Virus record (IMG/VR): IMGVR_UViG_3300032668_000004
Coordinates: 117,279 to 181,278 of that record
Origin: a virus
DNA: 64,000 nt
Direction: 5' to 3' (one strand)
Both the position numbers and the translations under genes were made by a program. Under the pieces are notes generated by a model, which was not told the DNA's origin, made no database searches, and saw only the letters and a list, made by a program, of their open reading frames with translations. Shown here piece after piece: positions 26,802-35,961 of this stretch (position 1 is the first letter of the stretch; every line of letters begins with the position of its first letter).

Positions 26802-28784
26802 TTGTCAAACTCTATTGTAGTGAATACGTTGAATGTCCGCGATGCCTATGATTTGAAAAACAATACCACAGAGGCTAATTGGAAAGAAGACAGAGCTTTA
26901 TTTGCTACAGGTAACACTATTATTCAGGAATCTATTATACACAAGTGGATGAGTAGAGACAACGAATTCCGTAAACAGGGACTTACCGAAGGGCTAAGCC
27001 ATTGTAACAATAAAACGTCGATCACAAAACTTTCATTTGTAGACACTGAATCCTTAGGCGATATGTCCACAAGAGTAGCATTTATGGAATCATATCTACT
27101 TAATAATGAGAGTTTACTAGAATCTAATGACACGACTTTATTAACAGCATTTCGTAATTTACCCAAACAAGCTGCGGCCCCAGAAGTAGGAACCTCGTAT
27201 CTGATTATTGGGTTGTATCTTATTAATGACACATTAGGTGTGACGCATCAGCCATGTATTGCCAAATTGTTAGAAATCAACGACGATTCATATGTATTGT
27301 ATATACCTGCTGAAAACAGAACAGTAAAATTGCCTGAAAAAACACTGTCAGATGTCGCGCCTATGGTCACCTTACTGTTTAATAGTATTGTTCAATACGA
27401 TAAATTAAGAACCTTTGTAGTTTTAAAATTCGGCATTAACTTACCAGAATACAACGACATACCCATTAAGGAGAATAAAATGAGTAATAATATGAAAGGT
27501 CTACGTGAAAGTAGTATCATGAAAGGCATCGTAGATGAAGATGGAGCATCTTTTGTCATCTACATTAATGGCAAACCAGCAACTAAATATGTAAATTCCA
27601 AAAAAGCTGAAGCCGCAGTTAGTATGATGAAGTCAAAGTTCCCTGATAAGAAATTTGAGATAAAGCATCAACCTGAAGGTCATGCATCCGATGCAGTTGA
27701 TACACTTTATATCAATGATAAACCTAGTATAAAATATAGAGATCCAGATCAAACATTAGCAGCCATGGAACTTTTAAGAAAAAAGCACCCTAGCAGCAAA
27801 TATGATCTTAAGCCTGAGGTCAGAGAAGCTCAAGCGGATGCTCACCTACTCAAGCGTATAACTGTAAAAAAGCACGGCGGAAATGACGAGAATAGTTGGG
27901 CAGTTTTTATCGACGGTAAACCAGCAGTAACTGGACTTAACAAACGATCAGTACCGCACTATAAGTCATTGCTTCTAAAGAAGCTAAAAGAAAAGCCGAG
28001 CTTAACTGGATCAAGCGAAGTTGAAGAAGCCCGCGGCTCAGGTGTAATGTACATAGTTAAGTCTAAAGACGGCGTCGAGAAGGCATTTAAAAATCTACAC
28101 GCCGCCGAAGATTGGAAAAACTCATACCAACGTAAGGCTCCTAAGGACGATGACGGCACATGGGCATGGGCCTGTCATGACGGCACATGGACAATCGGTC
28201 CTAAGGACGATGACGGCACATGGACAATCGGTGAAAGCCCAGATTATCCTGCAGTTGCTCAGCAACCAGGTGGATGGCGTAAATACCGCACAAAACCAGC
28301 TGGTAAATTGTCAGAGGGTGAAGACACGACTGAAGCAGTTGCTAATGCTATCATACGCCGCATCACTACTCAATATTTGGATGTATTGAGTAAATACGGT
28401 CCAGCCGCAGTGATGGCGGCAGTTGATGAACTTGCAAGTCATTATCATGACTTAGAAGAAATTGGTTCAAGTGATGTTAGTATTTGGACTAAAGAAGTTA
28501 TTAAGGATCTAGAGTCTGGATACTATGATGATCTTAAGGAAGATACTGCATATGCAGGTGGTATGGGTCAAGGTGGAAATGCTGGTCAATCATATCGCAA
28601 GTTTAAACCTAAGGTGGCTGGAACATTCAAAGAAGACTCTGATATGCGATTCGCTGCCGAAAAGACTCCTGCAGTTAATCCATACGGTGGACAAAAAGAT
28701 AGACAGTTTAGAGGTTCTATTAACGAACAACCAAAAAAGGTCATCAAAAAGGAAAGCTCTGTAATGAAGGGACTTCGTCGCTAA
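26802..28784 (+). CDS. Large virion-type protein with an in-frame internal start
   Basis: A 660-residue frame beginning at TTG 26802, 4 bases after the previous stop. Residues 1-226 form one alpha/beta region. At 27480 an ATG with a perfect AAGGAG site begins MSNNMKGLRESSIMKG, so a 434-residue product is probably also made. That part has three related ~35-residue beta-alpha units (FVIYINGKPATKYVNSKKAE; LYINDKPSIKYRDPDQTLAA; WAVFIDGKPAVTGLNKRS). A PKDDDGTW repeat follows, then a helical domain (ITTQYLDVLSKYGPAAVMAA) near residues 515-580. It ends with ESSVMKGLRR, echoing the internal start peptide. Probably a head-core or packaged protein; the function is unknown. Confidence 0.55.
   Translation: MSNSIVVNTLNVRDAYDLKNNTTEANWKEDRALFATGNTIIQESIIHKWMSRDNEFRKQGLTEGLSHCNNKTSITKLSFVDTESLGDMSTRVAFMESYLLNNESLLESNDTTLLTAFRNLPKQAAAPEVGTSYLIIGLYLINDTLGVTHQPCIAKLLEINDDSYVLYIPAENRTVKLPEKTLSDVAPMVTLLFNSIVQYDKLRTFVVLKFGINLPEYNDIPIKENKMSNNMKGLRESSIMKGIVDEDGASFVIYINGKPATKYVNSKKAEAAVSMMKSKFPDKKFEIKHQPEGHASDAVDTLYINDKPSIKYRDPDQTLAAMELLRKKHPSSKYDLKPEVREAQADAHLLKRITVKKHGGNDENSWAVFIDGKPAVTGLNKRSVPHYKSLLLKKLKEKPSLTGSSEVEEARGSGVMYIVKSKDGVEKAFKNLHAAEDWKNSYQRKAPKDDDGTWAWACHDGTWTIGPKDDDGTWTIGESPDYPAVAQQPGGWRKYRTKPAGKLSEGEDTTEAVANAIIRRITTQYLDVLSKYGPAAVMAAVDELASHYHDLEEIGSSDVSIWTKEVIKDLESGYYDDLKEDTAYAGGMGQGGNAGQSYRKFKPKVAGTFKEDSDMRFAAEKTPAVNPYGGQKDRQFRGSINEQPKKVIKKESSVMKGLRR
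27468..27482 (+). promoter_or_regulatory. Internal ribosome-binding site and start codon
   Basis: AAGGAG (27468-27473) lies 6 bases before ATG (27480-27482), in frame with the longer gene. It is a better site than that of the TTG start at 26802. It predicts a nested, shorter protein, as with the lambda C/Nu3 protease-scaffold pair. Confidence 0.6.
28140..28223 (+). repeat. 60-bp tandem partial duplication inside coding sequence
   Basis: The 24 bases from 28140 and from 28200 (starting CCTAAGGACGATGACGG) are identical at a period of exactly 60 bases, with a further GACGGCACATGGACAATCGG copy between and after. It encodes PKDDDGTW twice in frame and looks like a recent slippage duplication. Confidence 0.8.
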
Positions 28785-28788
28785 GATT

Positions 28789-30078
28789 ATGCGAGCCATA
28801 GAGTTTCTAATTGAATATGATAGAAACAAAACCGCACAGACACTAGGTACTGGTCTCATTCCTGCATTTGCTAAGGATATGGGCGCCATTAGTGGTAATA
28901 TGATGGTATACAGGCAATTCGCTAGAGAAGTTCTAGTACCTGGTAATAAGGCTACTGAGGCCGACAAAGCCGACATAATTCAACACATATTGCAGGCTAT
29001 AGAAGAAAAAGATCCAACACCAAATAAAGAATACACTCAGTGGCTTGCTAGAATGTATGCTAAAGGTGGAGTGAAGTTAGAGGACTTAAACAGAGGAAAT
29101 CTACTTGGTATCTACAATTTAGGTAAGAAACGCAGGATGATTAAACCAGAACATGCTGATATTAATCGATTCAAAAACTACAAAGAATTTGAAGATACTA
29201 TGCTGAGTAATTATGATTTAGATCAGATTGAAGGTGCGGATTCTGCAAAAGCTAAAGAAAAGGGTCAGGCTAACACAATATTTGACAATGAACAAGTACG
29301 CATAATTGTTCCTGAGGACGAAGCCGCTGCATGTTACTATGGAAGAGGCACCCGCTGGTGTACTGCTGCAACTAAAGGAACGAACTACTTCAAAAATTAT
29401 AGTAGTCAAGGTAAATTGTATATCTTGATACCAAAACATCCTAAACGCGACGGTGAAAAATACCAAATACATTTTCAAACCGGTTCATTCATGGATGAAG
29501 CCGATTCTCCAGTAAACGTAGAGGAATTAATTACCAAAAGATTTGGAGATTTGTCCTCATTCTTTAGAGAAAATGAACCAGCAATTAAAAACAGCATATT
29601 ATTTGCAGATGACGACGTTCTGACTTCGGTTATTACTAAAATTAGTCAAATAGCTATGGATAAGGCATACGAAGAAATTGCGGAATGGGAACAGAATGAC
29701 GATTATTATTATCGAGACATGAGAGAACTTTATGGCGATGAGGACGGAGATATTGATTGGGACGCAGCATATGCAGCAGGTAACGATTATATGTCTTGGA
29801 ATCCAGATGCTAAAGAATGGGTGGATAATATTGAAAGCATAGTTACACCATCACCGCGTCATCTGAAGGCCTGCACGCAAGAGATGACACAAGAAGGTGA
29901 TTATGTCGGTGTCGGAATAGATGACACACCAAGCATAATATCAGACATGTTGTTAAACCATTTTAGAGGTAGCCGACTACATGACACTGGTATTGCTAAA
30001 TATTTGGTAAAGAACGTTCTTGTACAAAAAAAGAAAGATGGTAGCTGGGACGTAGATTTGATCGAAAGAAACAAATGA
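28789..30078 (+). CDS. WCTA-domain virion protein A with capsid-targeting-like N-terminus
   Basis: A 429-residue protein starting MRAIEFLIEYDRNKT; FLIE followed by Tyr gives an LxE site near residue 9. Residues about 75-130 (YTQWLARMYAKGGVKLEDLN) and 165-245 (IIVPEDEAAACYYGRGTRWCTA) are shared with the proteins at 43643, 32698 and 33682, forming a paralogous family. The Cys/Trp pattern CYYGRGTRWCTA looks like an active or binding site, but I do not know the reaction. The C-terminus is acidic (DDYYYRDMRELYGDEDGDID). Its stop overlaps the ATG of the next gene (ATGA). Capsid packaging is inferred from the tag. Confidence 0.6.
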   Translation: MRAIEFLIEYDRNKTAQTLGTGLIPAFAKDMGAISGNMMVYRQFAREVLVPGNKATEADKADIIQHILQAIEEKDPTPNKEYTQWLARMYAKGGVKLEDLNRGNLLGIYNLGKKRRMIKPEHADINRFKNYKEFEDTMLSNYDLDQIEGADSAKAKEKGQANTIFDNEQVRIIVPEDEAAACYYGRGTRWCTAATKGTNYFKNYSSQGKLYILIPKHPKRDGEKYQIHFQTGSFMDEADSPVNVEELITKRFGDLSSFFRENEPAIKNSILFADDDVLTSVITKISQIAMDKAYEEIAEWEQNDDYYYRDMRELYGDEDGDIDWDAAYAAGNDYMSWNPDAKEWVDNIESIVTPSPRHLKACTQEMTQEGDYVGVGIDDTPSIISDMLLNHFRGSRLHDTGIAKYLVKNVLVQKKKDGSWDVDLIERNK

Positions 30079-31196
30079 GAGCCCGAGAATTCATCTCTGA
30101 AAATGAACCGCTCAACGAGTTAACTGGTTATAAGAAAGATCCAGTGTATTCTCTGTTGCAGAACAGCAGAAATATGGAAGAATTTTTGGATGCCTTAAAA
30201 CTGGCAGGATATCAGCAATACGTATTAGGCTCAGGTTGTTTCGGCACAGCATTCAAGCGTCCCGGCGAAGACAGTATCATCAAGCTTTGGAAAGATGATC
30301 CTGCATATGACACCTATCTTTCTTTTGTGTTACAGAATCAATCTAACCCACATGTTCCAAAGATTATTGGCCGCCCAGTAAAGTTATTGCGCAGATTTAA
30401 TCTAATGCGAATGGAGTTGTTGGATAACAAAAATCTATTCACTTTAGAGAGAAAAAATATTAGATATCAGATACAAGAATATTTAGAGGTATATCCGCGG
30501 CGCCCATACGCAGAAGAAACTACACTTTTTGAAGAATTCCCTCAACTAAAACCAGTTTTGGATTTTATTAGAAGTGCAGCAGGTGGAACCGTTGTAATAG
30601 ATGTAGGTATAAGTAACATACTTTGGAGAAAAGGTGACATTCCTGTTATCACTGATCCTATTGCTGATGTTGAGAAGCTGAGAGAAACCATCAGTACTGG
30701 TCAGGGCGGAGGTTCGGCCGGGATAGGCGGCGGATCGATGGTCGGGGGTCCAACTACATATGAACAAGAGTATGGTCAATTCAAAACCAAAGGACCTCAT
30801 CGTATTACTGCTATGACATATGAGGATTTTTCATCAGAAAATAAGATTACATTGAAACAGTTGTATAGTAAGGGTCTCCCAGATCACGATGAGATGATTT
30901 GGAATTTTGTAGGTGACTCAGACTTTAATGTACCTTTTACAGTTCAAACTATTTCACCAGTTAAACTGGAACTACTATTTAAAAGTCAATATGGCGTAGA
31001 TCATATCGATGAAATTTATGACATGCTAGATTCTGATCAAGAAGATATTGTAGATTCATATAGATCAGATCCTAATTTATCAAATAGTATTATTGTCATG
31101 AACGACGGAATTGTAGTCGACGGGCATCATCGTGCATTAGCAGCGATATTAAATAGGAAACCAATTAAGTACGTGGATGTGAGTCAAGAAGCATAA
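30075..31196 (+). CDS. Protein-kinase-like domain fused to ParB-like domain, capsid-targeting-like N-terminus
   Basis: A 373-residue protein beginning MRAREFISENEPLNE (ISE before Asn). Residues 50-75 read LGSGCFGTAFKRPGEDSIIK, a kinase glycine-rich loop and putative ATP lysine. Near residues 172-197, VIDVGISNILWRKGDIPVIT followed by DP resembles the catalytic-loop Asp...Asn and the metal-binding Asp of eukaryotic-like or small phosphotransferase kinases. A Gly-rich linker (about 213-230) leads to a C-terminal domain ending IIVMNDGIVVDGHHRALAAI, with the DGHHR motif of ParB/Srx-type nucleotide-binding folds. The start overlaps the previous stop. A packaged phosphotransferase acting on host proteins is an attractive but unproven reading. 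Confidence 0.65.
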   Translation: MRAREFISENEPLNELTGYKKDPVYSLLQNSRNMEEFLDALKLAGYQQYVLGSGCFGTAFKRPGEDSIIKLWKDDPAYDTYLSFVLQNQSNPHVPKIIGRPVKLLRRFNLMRMELLDNKNLFTLERKNIRYQIQEYLEVYPRRPYAEETTLFEEFPQLKPVLDFIRSAAGGTVVIDVGISNILWRKGDIPVITDPIADVEKLRETISTGQGGGSAGIGGGSMVGGPTTYEQEYGQFKTKGPHRITAMTYEDFSSENKITLKQLYSKGLPDHDEMIWNFVGDSDFNVPFTVQTISPVKLELLFKSQYGVDHIDEIYDMLDSDQEDIVDSYRSDPNLSNSIIVMNDGIVVDGHHRALAAILNRKPIKYVDVSQEA

Positions 31197-31199
31197 ATA
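31192..31199 (+). promoter_or_regulatory. Late promoter-like box (CATAAATA)
   Basis: CATAAATA overlaps the stop of the kinase-like gene and lies 18 bases before the Dps-like ATG, with a TATAGGA site between. Confidence 0.45.
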
Positions 31200-31217
31200 G
31201 TCTATAGGATTACAAAC

Positions 31218-31661
31218 ATGTTAGCAGATACTCTTAAGACACTATTGGCATCCGCGTATGCACTATCGATCAAAGCTCAATTCTTTCACTGGAATGTAGA
31301 AACTCCGGATTTTCCCCAATACCATGAATTTTTCGGTAACTACTATGAAGAAGTGTATGACAATACGATTGATAGACTGGCAGAAATAATTCGTCAAGTT
31401 GATGAATACACTCCGGGCAGTCTCATTCGTTTTTCAGAACTTAGTCAAATCGCAGACCAAACTAAAGTTCCCCGCGCCGAATTAATGATGAAAGAACTTT
31501 TTGAAGATAATGCCAAAATGCTTGCGATGTATAAGGCAGCATTTCACGTAGCAGAAGATGCAGATGAGCAAGGTATTGCTAACTTTATCGCGGAGAGAAT
31601 TGACGCCCACGGTAAACATCAATGGATGCTTCGTTCCATACTAAAAATTTCAAGGGCATAA
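31218..31661 (+). CDS. dps: Dps-like ferritin-family protein
   Basis: A 147-residue four-helix protein of the Dps/ferritin-like family, which oxidises and stores iron and shields DNA. The diagnostic motif FHWNVETPDFPQYHEFF carries the two ferroxidase His (24 and 36), followed by IDRLAEIIR with the Asp52/Glu56 pair. This is the H-x11-H...D-x3-E arrangement of Dps, with one extra residue in between. The length is near the usual 150-170. It has no capsid-targeting peptide although it sits inside the tagged block. It may protect phage DNA from oxidative damage, in the cell or packaged (inference). Confidence 0.8.
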   Translation: MLADTLKTLLASAYALSIKAQFFHWNVETPDFPQYHEFFGNYYEEVYDNTIDRLAEIIRQVDEYTPGSLIRFSELSQIADQTKVPRAELMMKELFEDNAKMLAMYKAAFHVAEDADEQGIANFIAERIDAHGKHQWMLRSILKISRA

Positions 31662-31663
31662 TT

Positions 31664-32692
31664 ATGAGAGTTACAGAATTTCTATCCGAAAATGTATCTA
31701 AACCAATGATTGGTTCAGCTAAAAAACCGGCAAACGAGTTGACTGAATCTGTAGGACATTTCCTATCAGAGATTCTTTCTGAGGCATCTACTGCAATGTC
31801 CGCAGTTAGAAACAGCCCATATGCTGATCAACTCATAAAGACAATTCACAGTAGCTTATCATTGCCTCATAATCAAGAATGGGCTCCGGTAGATTCTATT
31901 AGTTGGACTGATGTTAAGGATTATGCACCTAATTTTGTTCTTATGGCAGGTACTAAAGGAACCGCTGCTGTAAAATGGGCAAGTGGACATTATTATTTGG
32001 TAACTGCGAATAGTGAAGGTATACAGACTGATAGAATTACTAGTATAAACGCAGCAGCTAGCCAAATTAAATCTAATATCGGTAAAATAACTGGATTTTG
32101 GATTAATCCTAAAACGTATCGTGTTCGTGGACCTGGCGCTTATCACAGTGCTGCACATGGATCTGAAACTTCAGTAGATCAACTTCGCACAAAACGCAGA
32201 GAAGCAAAGGCCCTAACTATTCCTAATATGTATGATATAAACCGCGGGTCATCGCATAATAGACAGGTACTATTGGCTAAGTTACGTCCTCTGTTAGGAA
32301 AATATGTTCAACAAGCATTAGCGGACGTTAAAGGAGCCGTTGGTATTTCTATTAAGAATGACGCATTCGATAGAGCCAAGAAAAAGTTACAAGTAGCAAA
32401 GCGTCTACAAGAATTGTACGACACTCTGGAACAAGCAAAGTCAGTACAGGCTTTGCCGCCTGTGCTTAATCAGACGCTAAATTTAGCTATATTGATGGCA
32501 GCAGGTTATTATTATCCTGAAGAAACCGGAAACATTAGTCGCGGCGGTGGTCCCCGCGATCATTATAGATCAGATTCTATTTCTGTTTATTCCGCCGGTC
32601 CAAATAAGGTTATTGCTGATATCATCAACGGGGATACTAAAAAGTTATCAACTGTGATGGCCTTCCTCAAGCAAGAATTGGTGCACGGATAA
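31664..32692 (+). CDS. Unknown tagged virion protein with several prohead-protease-like sites
   Basis: The start is ATG 31664, three bases after the dps stop; it begins MRVTEFLSENVSKP. The first 45 residues contain several LxE sites (LSE, LTE, LSE, LSE before Asn, Ser, Ile and Ala), suggesting stepwise removal of an N-terminal propeptide. Residues about 75-150 look like a beta-rich domain (FVLMAGTKGTAAVKWASGHY), and 220-270 like a helical coiled coil. A Gly/Arg patch (RGGGPRDHYRSD) lies near residue 300. No known catalytic motif was recognised. Confidence 0.55.
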   Translation: MRVTEFLSENVSKPMIGSAKKPANELTESVGHFLSEILSEASTAMSAVRNSPYADQLIKTIHSSLSLPHNQEWAPVDSISWTDVKDYAPNFVLMAGTKGTAAVKWASGHYYLVTANSEGIQTDRITSINAAASQIKSNIGKITGFWINPKTYRVRGPGAYHSAAHGSETSVDQLRTKRREAKALTIPNMYDINRGSSHNRQVLLAKLRPLLGKYVQQALADVKGAVGISIKNDAFDRAKKKLQVAKRLQELYDTLEQAKSVQALPPVLNQTLNLAILMAAGYYYPEETGNISRGGGPRDHYRSDSISVYSAGPNKVIADIINGDTKKLSTVMAFLKQELVHG

Positions 32693-32697
32693 AAATC

Positions 32698-33678
32698 ATG
32701 AAAACTAGAGTAAATCTCACTGAGACTATAGCTGCTAAAATAGCAAATGATCCAAAAACAGAAAAAATGATCGCATTGGCTCTTCGCCATGATCATACCT
32801 TTCCTGCTGCAACAAGGGCGTCGATTGGCCCAAACGCATCTGACCATGACATCGCACTACTTTGGGCTAATATGGTAGACAATGCTTTGGCCAATTCTGA
32901 ATATGGTGATCTATCCAGAGATGGTAAGTTTGATCAGTGGTTGCTTAGACTATATATGAATCACGTTGCTGATTATGAAGATATATCAGGTGAAGGAGTA
33001 CCTGCTCTTGGTCAATGGAAGGCACTTAGTATTCGTAATCTCCTTCGCCCAGAACATCAAGACTTTAATAGATTTCGTTCTTTAGAACAATTATATAATG
33101 TAGTTCGTAGCAGAGAATACAGAGACGCATTGGCCAGAATTAAAGATGCTGAGCGTATTGCAAAGATGAAGCGAGACAAAAAGGAAATCATTTTGATTAA
33201 TGACGACCGCTTTTTTGTCATGGTACCATTGAATTACGGTTCTTGCTATACATTCAACAATGAAGAGGGTGTTCAGGCATCATTCTGTACTGGTAGCAGT
33301 GACGGTGAACGTTGGTTCAACCGATATTCTAAAGACGGTCCGATTGTGAGTATCATCGATAAGAAAAACATGAATGACCCTAAGGGAAAGTGGCAAATGC
33401 ATTCTCAGACTAATCAGCTAGTAGATGCAAACCAAAATAACAGAGGCTATCCGCACCGTAATGATGCTGAATTTGCTGAATTATTTCCGGGATTGATGAA
33501 GCAAATTGTTAGTGCTTTAGAAAAACATTCAGAAGACCTCAAACAAGCCTCTAAGGATATGGGAATTACACACGGTGGGTGGAACATCGCAGAAGAAGTA
33601 GGTCGAATAAAACGTGATTTCCCAACAGCATTTGCATCAGAACCCAAAGAAAATCCTGAACAACCCGAATTGGCTTAA
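32698..33678 (+). CDS. WCTA-family paralogue B, tagged virion protein
   Basis: A 326-residue protein starting MKTRVNLTETIAAK (LTE before Thr). Residues 75-150 parallel the helical region of the 28789 and 43643 proteins (FDQWLLRLYMNHVADYEDIS; RPEHQDFNRFRSLEQL). Residues about 160-250 parallel their Cys domain, but the motif is SFCTGSSDGERWF rather than WCTA, so a key Trp is lost or moved. An Asn-rich stretch follows, then a charged C-terminus. It sits 5 bases after the previous gene and 3 bases before the next. The function is unknown. Confidence 0.55.
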   Translation: MKTRVNLTETIAAKIANDPKTEKMIALALRHDHTFPAATRASIGPNASDHDIALLWANMVDNALANSEYGDLSRDGKFDQWLLRLYMNHVADYEDISGEGVPALGQWKALSIRNLLRPEHQDFNRFRSLEQLYNVVRSREYRDALARIKDAERIAKMKRDKKEIILINDDRFFVMVPLNYGSCYTFNNEEGVQASFCTGSSDGERWFNRYSKDGPIVSIIDKKNMNDPKGKWQMHSQTNQLVDANQNNRGYPHRNDAEFAELFPGLMKQIVSALEKHSEDLKQASKDMGITHGGWNIAEEVGRIKRDFPTAFASEPKENPEQPELA

Positions 33679-33681
33679 TAA

Positions 33682-35952
33682 ATGCGAGTAACAGAATTCA
33701 TCGCTGAGGGCTACAAAGAAGTAGCGCAGAAATATATTAACTCAGGAGTACCTGCAGAGGATGTACAAAGAGCCATCGCCGCCTTTAAGGAACTCGTCAA
33801 CAAAAATCAAGTTAGTGGCACTGAGCGAAATATTGACTGGTGGGGAAAGAAGTCCTTTAGTGAGTTTACGCAGTTTGTAAATTCTATCGATCCATCAAGA
33901 ACAAAAAGACAACTAAAGCGCGGAAAGATTCCTGGAAAAAGTATTACATTGGTTGACAATGACAAGTGGCTTGTCATTGTTCCTCTAGATAAAGATGCAA
34001 GTTGTTTCTATGGTAAAAATACTGATTGGTGCACAGCCAAACGTGCTCCAGGTCATTTTGAACAACACTTCTATCAAGATGAATCTATTTTAATATATTG
34101 TATCAATAAACAGTCCGGCGCCAAGTGGGCAATCGCGTCACACACGGTAACCAACCTAATGCCTTCTGACAACACTATGCGAGGATCAGAATACGACGGG
34201 GATACTCAATATTTTGATGCAGAGGATGACGAAATTTCTCACAGTTCATTTGCAGCAGAAACTAAGTTATCTTCAGAAAAATTACTCAACCTAGCTTTAC
34301 AAAAAAAGGATAAAATTGAATTAGCTAGAGTACCGCACTCTAGCGCAGTAACTCGCGTAAAGGATTGGTTATACGGCCCGAGAAGCTACGTGGATCGTGA
34401 TTTATCTATAGAAAAGGATCTACTTTTTATCAATAATACCAAATATACATATGATTATATCTCAGAACTAGTTAGTAATAATGTAGATGTATCTAAAATA
34501 CCGGATCGATTATTAGTAGATGCAGCAGTATATAGTCCTTCTGTATTGAGATGCATGAACCCTCAACCAAATGAAAAGGTATTAAGAGATATTGTAATTG
34601 AAGTTCCGGACGCAATTCAGGTCATCAAGAATCCTTCACTGGAAGTACAAAAAATAGCAGTCACCGAATATCCTGCTGCTATTCTACTTATTAAAAATCC
34701 AAATCCTAATACAGTTAAGCTAGCAATTACCCTTGATCCTAAATTAGAGAAGGCACTAGTCAAAGATAATTCTACAAGTGAATTAGACGAAGACTGGAAA
34801 TCAGCCGCTAAAGGTATGGGCGTAGCTGCAGGATTAGCTTTGGGTATGCACGGTATGCCCAACAAGACAGTAGAACCAGTTACGCCACACATGCCGGTAT
34901 CACATCAGGTGCAATTACCTAAGGTTGATCCTGCTGTAGTAAAGCAAACGCTGTCCGGGTTAACTAACCCATATGGTGTAGCACTTAGACGAGCAGCACA
35001 GGCAGCTGGCATCACCGGAACCGAACTTGCGCAGTTTCTGGCACAATGCGCACATGAGACACAAAATTTTTCGTCACTAAAAGAGTTTGGCGGAAAATTA
35101 GATTTTAAGAAATATGATCCTAAATATAATCCAGAAAAAGCAAAGCTATTGGGTAACACACATCCAGGAGATGGTGCACGATATCACGGGCGAGGATTCA
35201 TTCAATTAACAGGTAGAGAAAATTACCGTAAGGTAGGAAAAGCCTTAGGTTTACCATTAGAGCAGCAACCTGAACTTGTTGAACGACCAAACGTTGCAGC
35301 CAGGGTTGCTGTTTGGTTTTGGCAAAACAGAGTTGCACCTAAGGTTACTAATTTCAACAATACTCAGGCTGCGACTAAACCAATTAACGCAGGGCTGCAT
35401 GGTCTTGAAGATAGAGTAAACAAATTTAATGCTATTATGCAAGTAATAGCTAATAATCATAGATCAACACCTTCGCCAGTAAACGAGTATAAAGTTGATA
35501 ACGACATAAATGGTGAAGGTCTTGGTGCTACTGGATACAATGCGAATGTAGCGTACAGAGGAATGCGTGTTCTTATGCGTCCTAGCACATTCTTATCTTT
35601 GGCACTACCTTTAGATAAACCAGTATCAGTAGAGCATATAAAACAACATATGCAGGCCGGCGGAGCATTAGGTTCACCATTTTTAATTTTTGATTTTCCC
35701 GTTGAATGGGAAGACGGTGATTTCAGCGAGTCAGCTAGAATAGTAGGACACGAAGGTCGTAACCGTATATTGGCTATTCAAGATTTAGAAGGTGACGATC
35801 CGGTAGAGGTTCATATGTTTGGATTAGGTGAACTTCGTGCTAGACATTTAACTCCTGAAATCGTGAAGCATCTTCAAACAGGGATGCTTAATCAAAATAA
35901 AAGCAAGTTAATTACTCCTATTAAGGGTGATGTTCTTTTTAAAAGAATATAA
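33682..35952 (+). CDS. Tagged multidomain virion protein: WCTA domain, helical repeats, GH19 lysozyme, GHEGR domain
   Basis: A 756-residue protein starting MRVTEFIAEGYKEV; IAE before Gly is almost identical to the T4 capsid-targeting cleavage site. Domains in order: the WCTA domain (residues 85-165, CFYGKNTDWCTA); ~22-residue helical repeats (about 270-370, QVIKNPSLEVQKIAVTEYPA); a linker; a complete GH19 lysozyme domain (about 415-595, AHETQNF and YHGRGFIQLTGRENY); and a C-terminal domain (about 610-756) with ARIVGHEGRNRILAIQ, reminiscent of ParB-like folds. A packaged lysozyme could help local cell-wall opening during DNA entry (inference). The stop is followed by a host-type promoter. Confidence 0.7.
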   Translation: MRVTEFIAEGYKEVAQKYINSGVPAEDVQRAIAAFKELVNKNQVSGTERNIDWWGKKSFSEFTQFVNSIDPSRTKRQLKRGKIPGKSITLVDNDKWLVIVPLDKDASCFYGKNTDWCTAKRAPGHFEQHFYQDESILIYCINKQSGAKWAIASHTVTNLMPSDNTMRGSEYDGDTQYFDAEDDEISHSSFAAETKLSSEKLLNLALQKKDKIELARVPHSSAVTRVKDWLYGPRSYVDRDLSIEKDLLFINNTKYTYDYISELVSNNVDVSKIPDRLLVDAAVYSPSVLRCMNPQPNEKVLRDIVIEVPDAIQVIKNPSLEVQKIAVTEYPAAILLIKNPNPNTVKLAITLDPKLEKALVKDNSTSELDEDWKSAAKGMGVAAGLALGMHGMPNKTVEPVTPHMPVSHQVQLPKVDPAVVKQTLSGLTNPYGVALRRAAQAAGITGTELAQFLAQCAHETQNFSSLKEFGGKLDFKKYDPKYNPEKAKLLGNTHPGDGARYHGRGFIQLTGRENYRKVGKALGLPLEQQPELVERPNVAARVAVWFWQNRVAPKVTNFNNTQAATKPINAGLHGLEDRVNKFNAIMQVIANNHRSTPSPVNEYKVDNDINGEGLGATGYNANVAYRGMRVLMRPSTFLSLALPLDKPVSVEHIKQHMQAGGALGSPFLIFDFPVEWEDGDFSESARIVGHEGRNRILAIQDLEGDDPVEVHMFGLGELRARHLTPEIVKHLQTGMLNQNKSKLITPIKGDVLFKRI

Positions 35953-35961
35953 TAATTTCGG

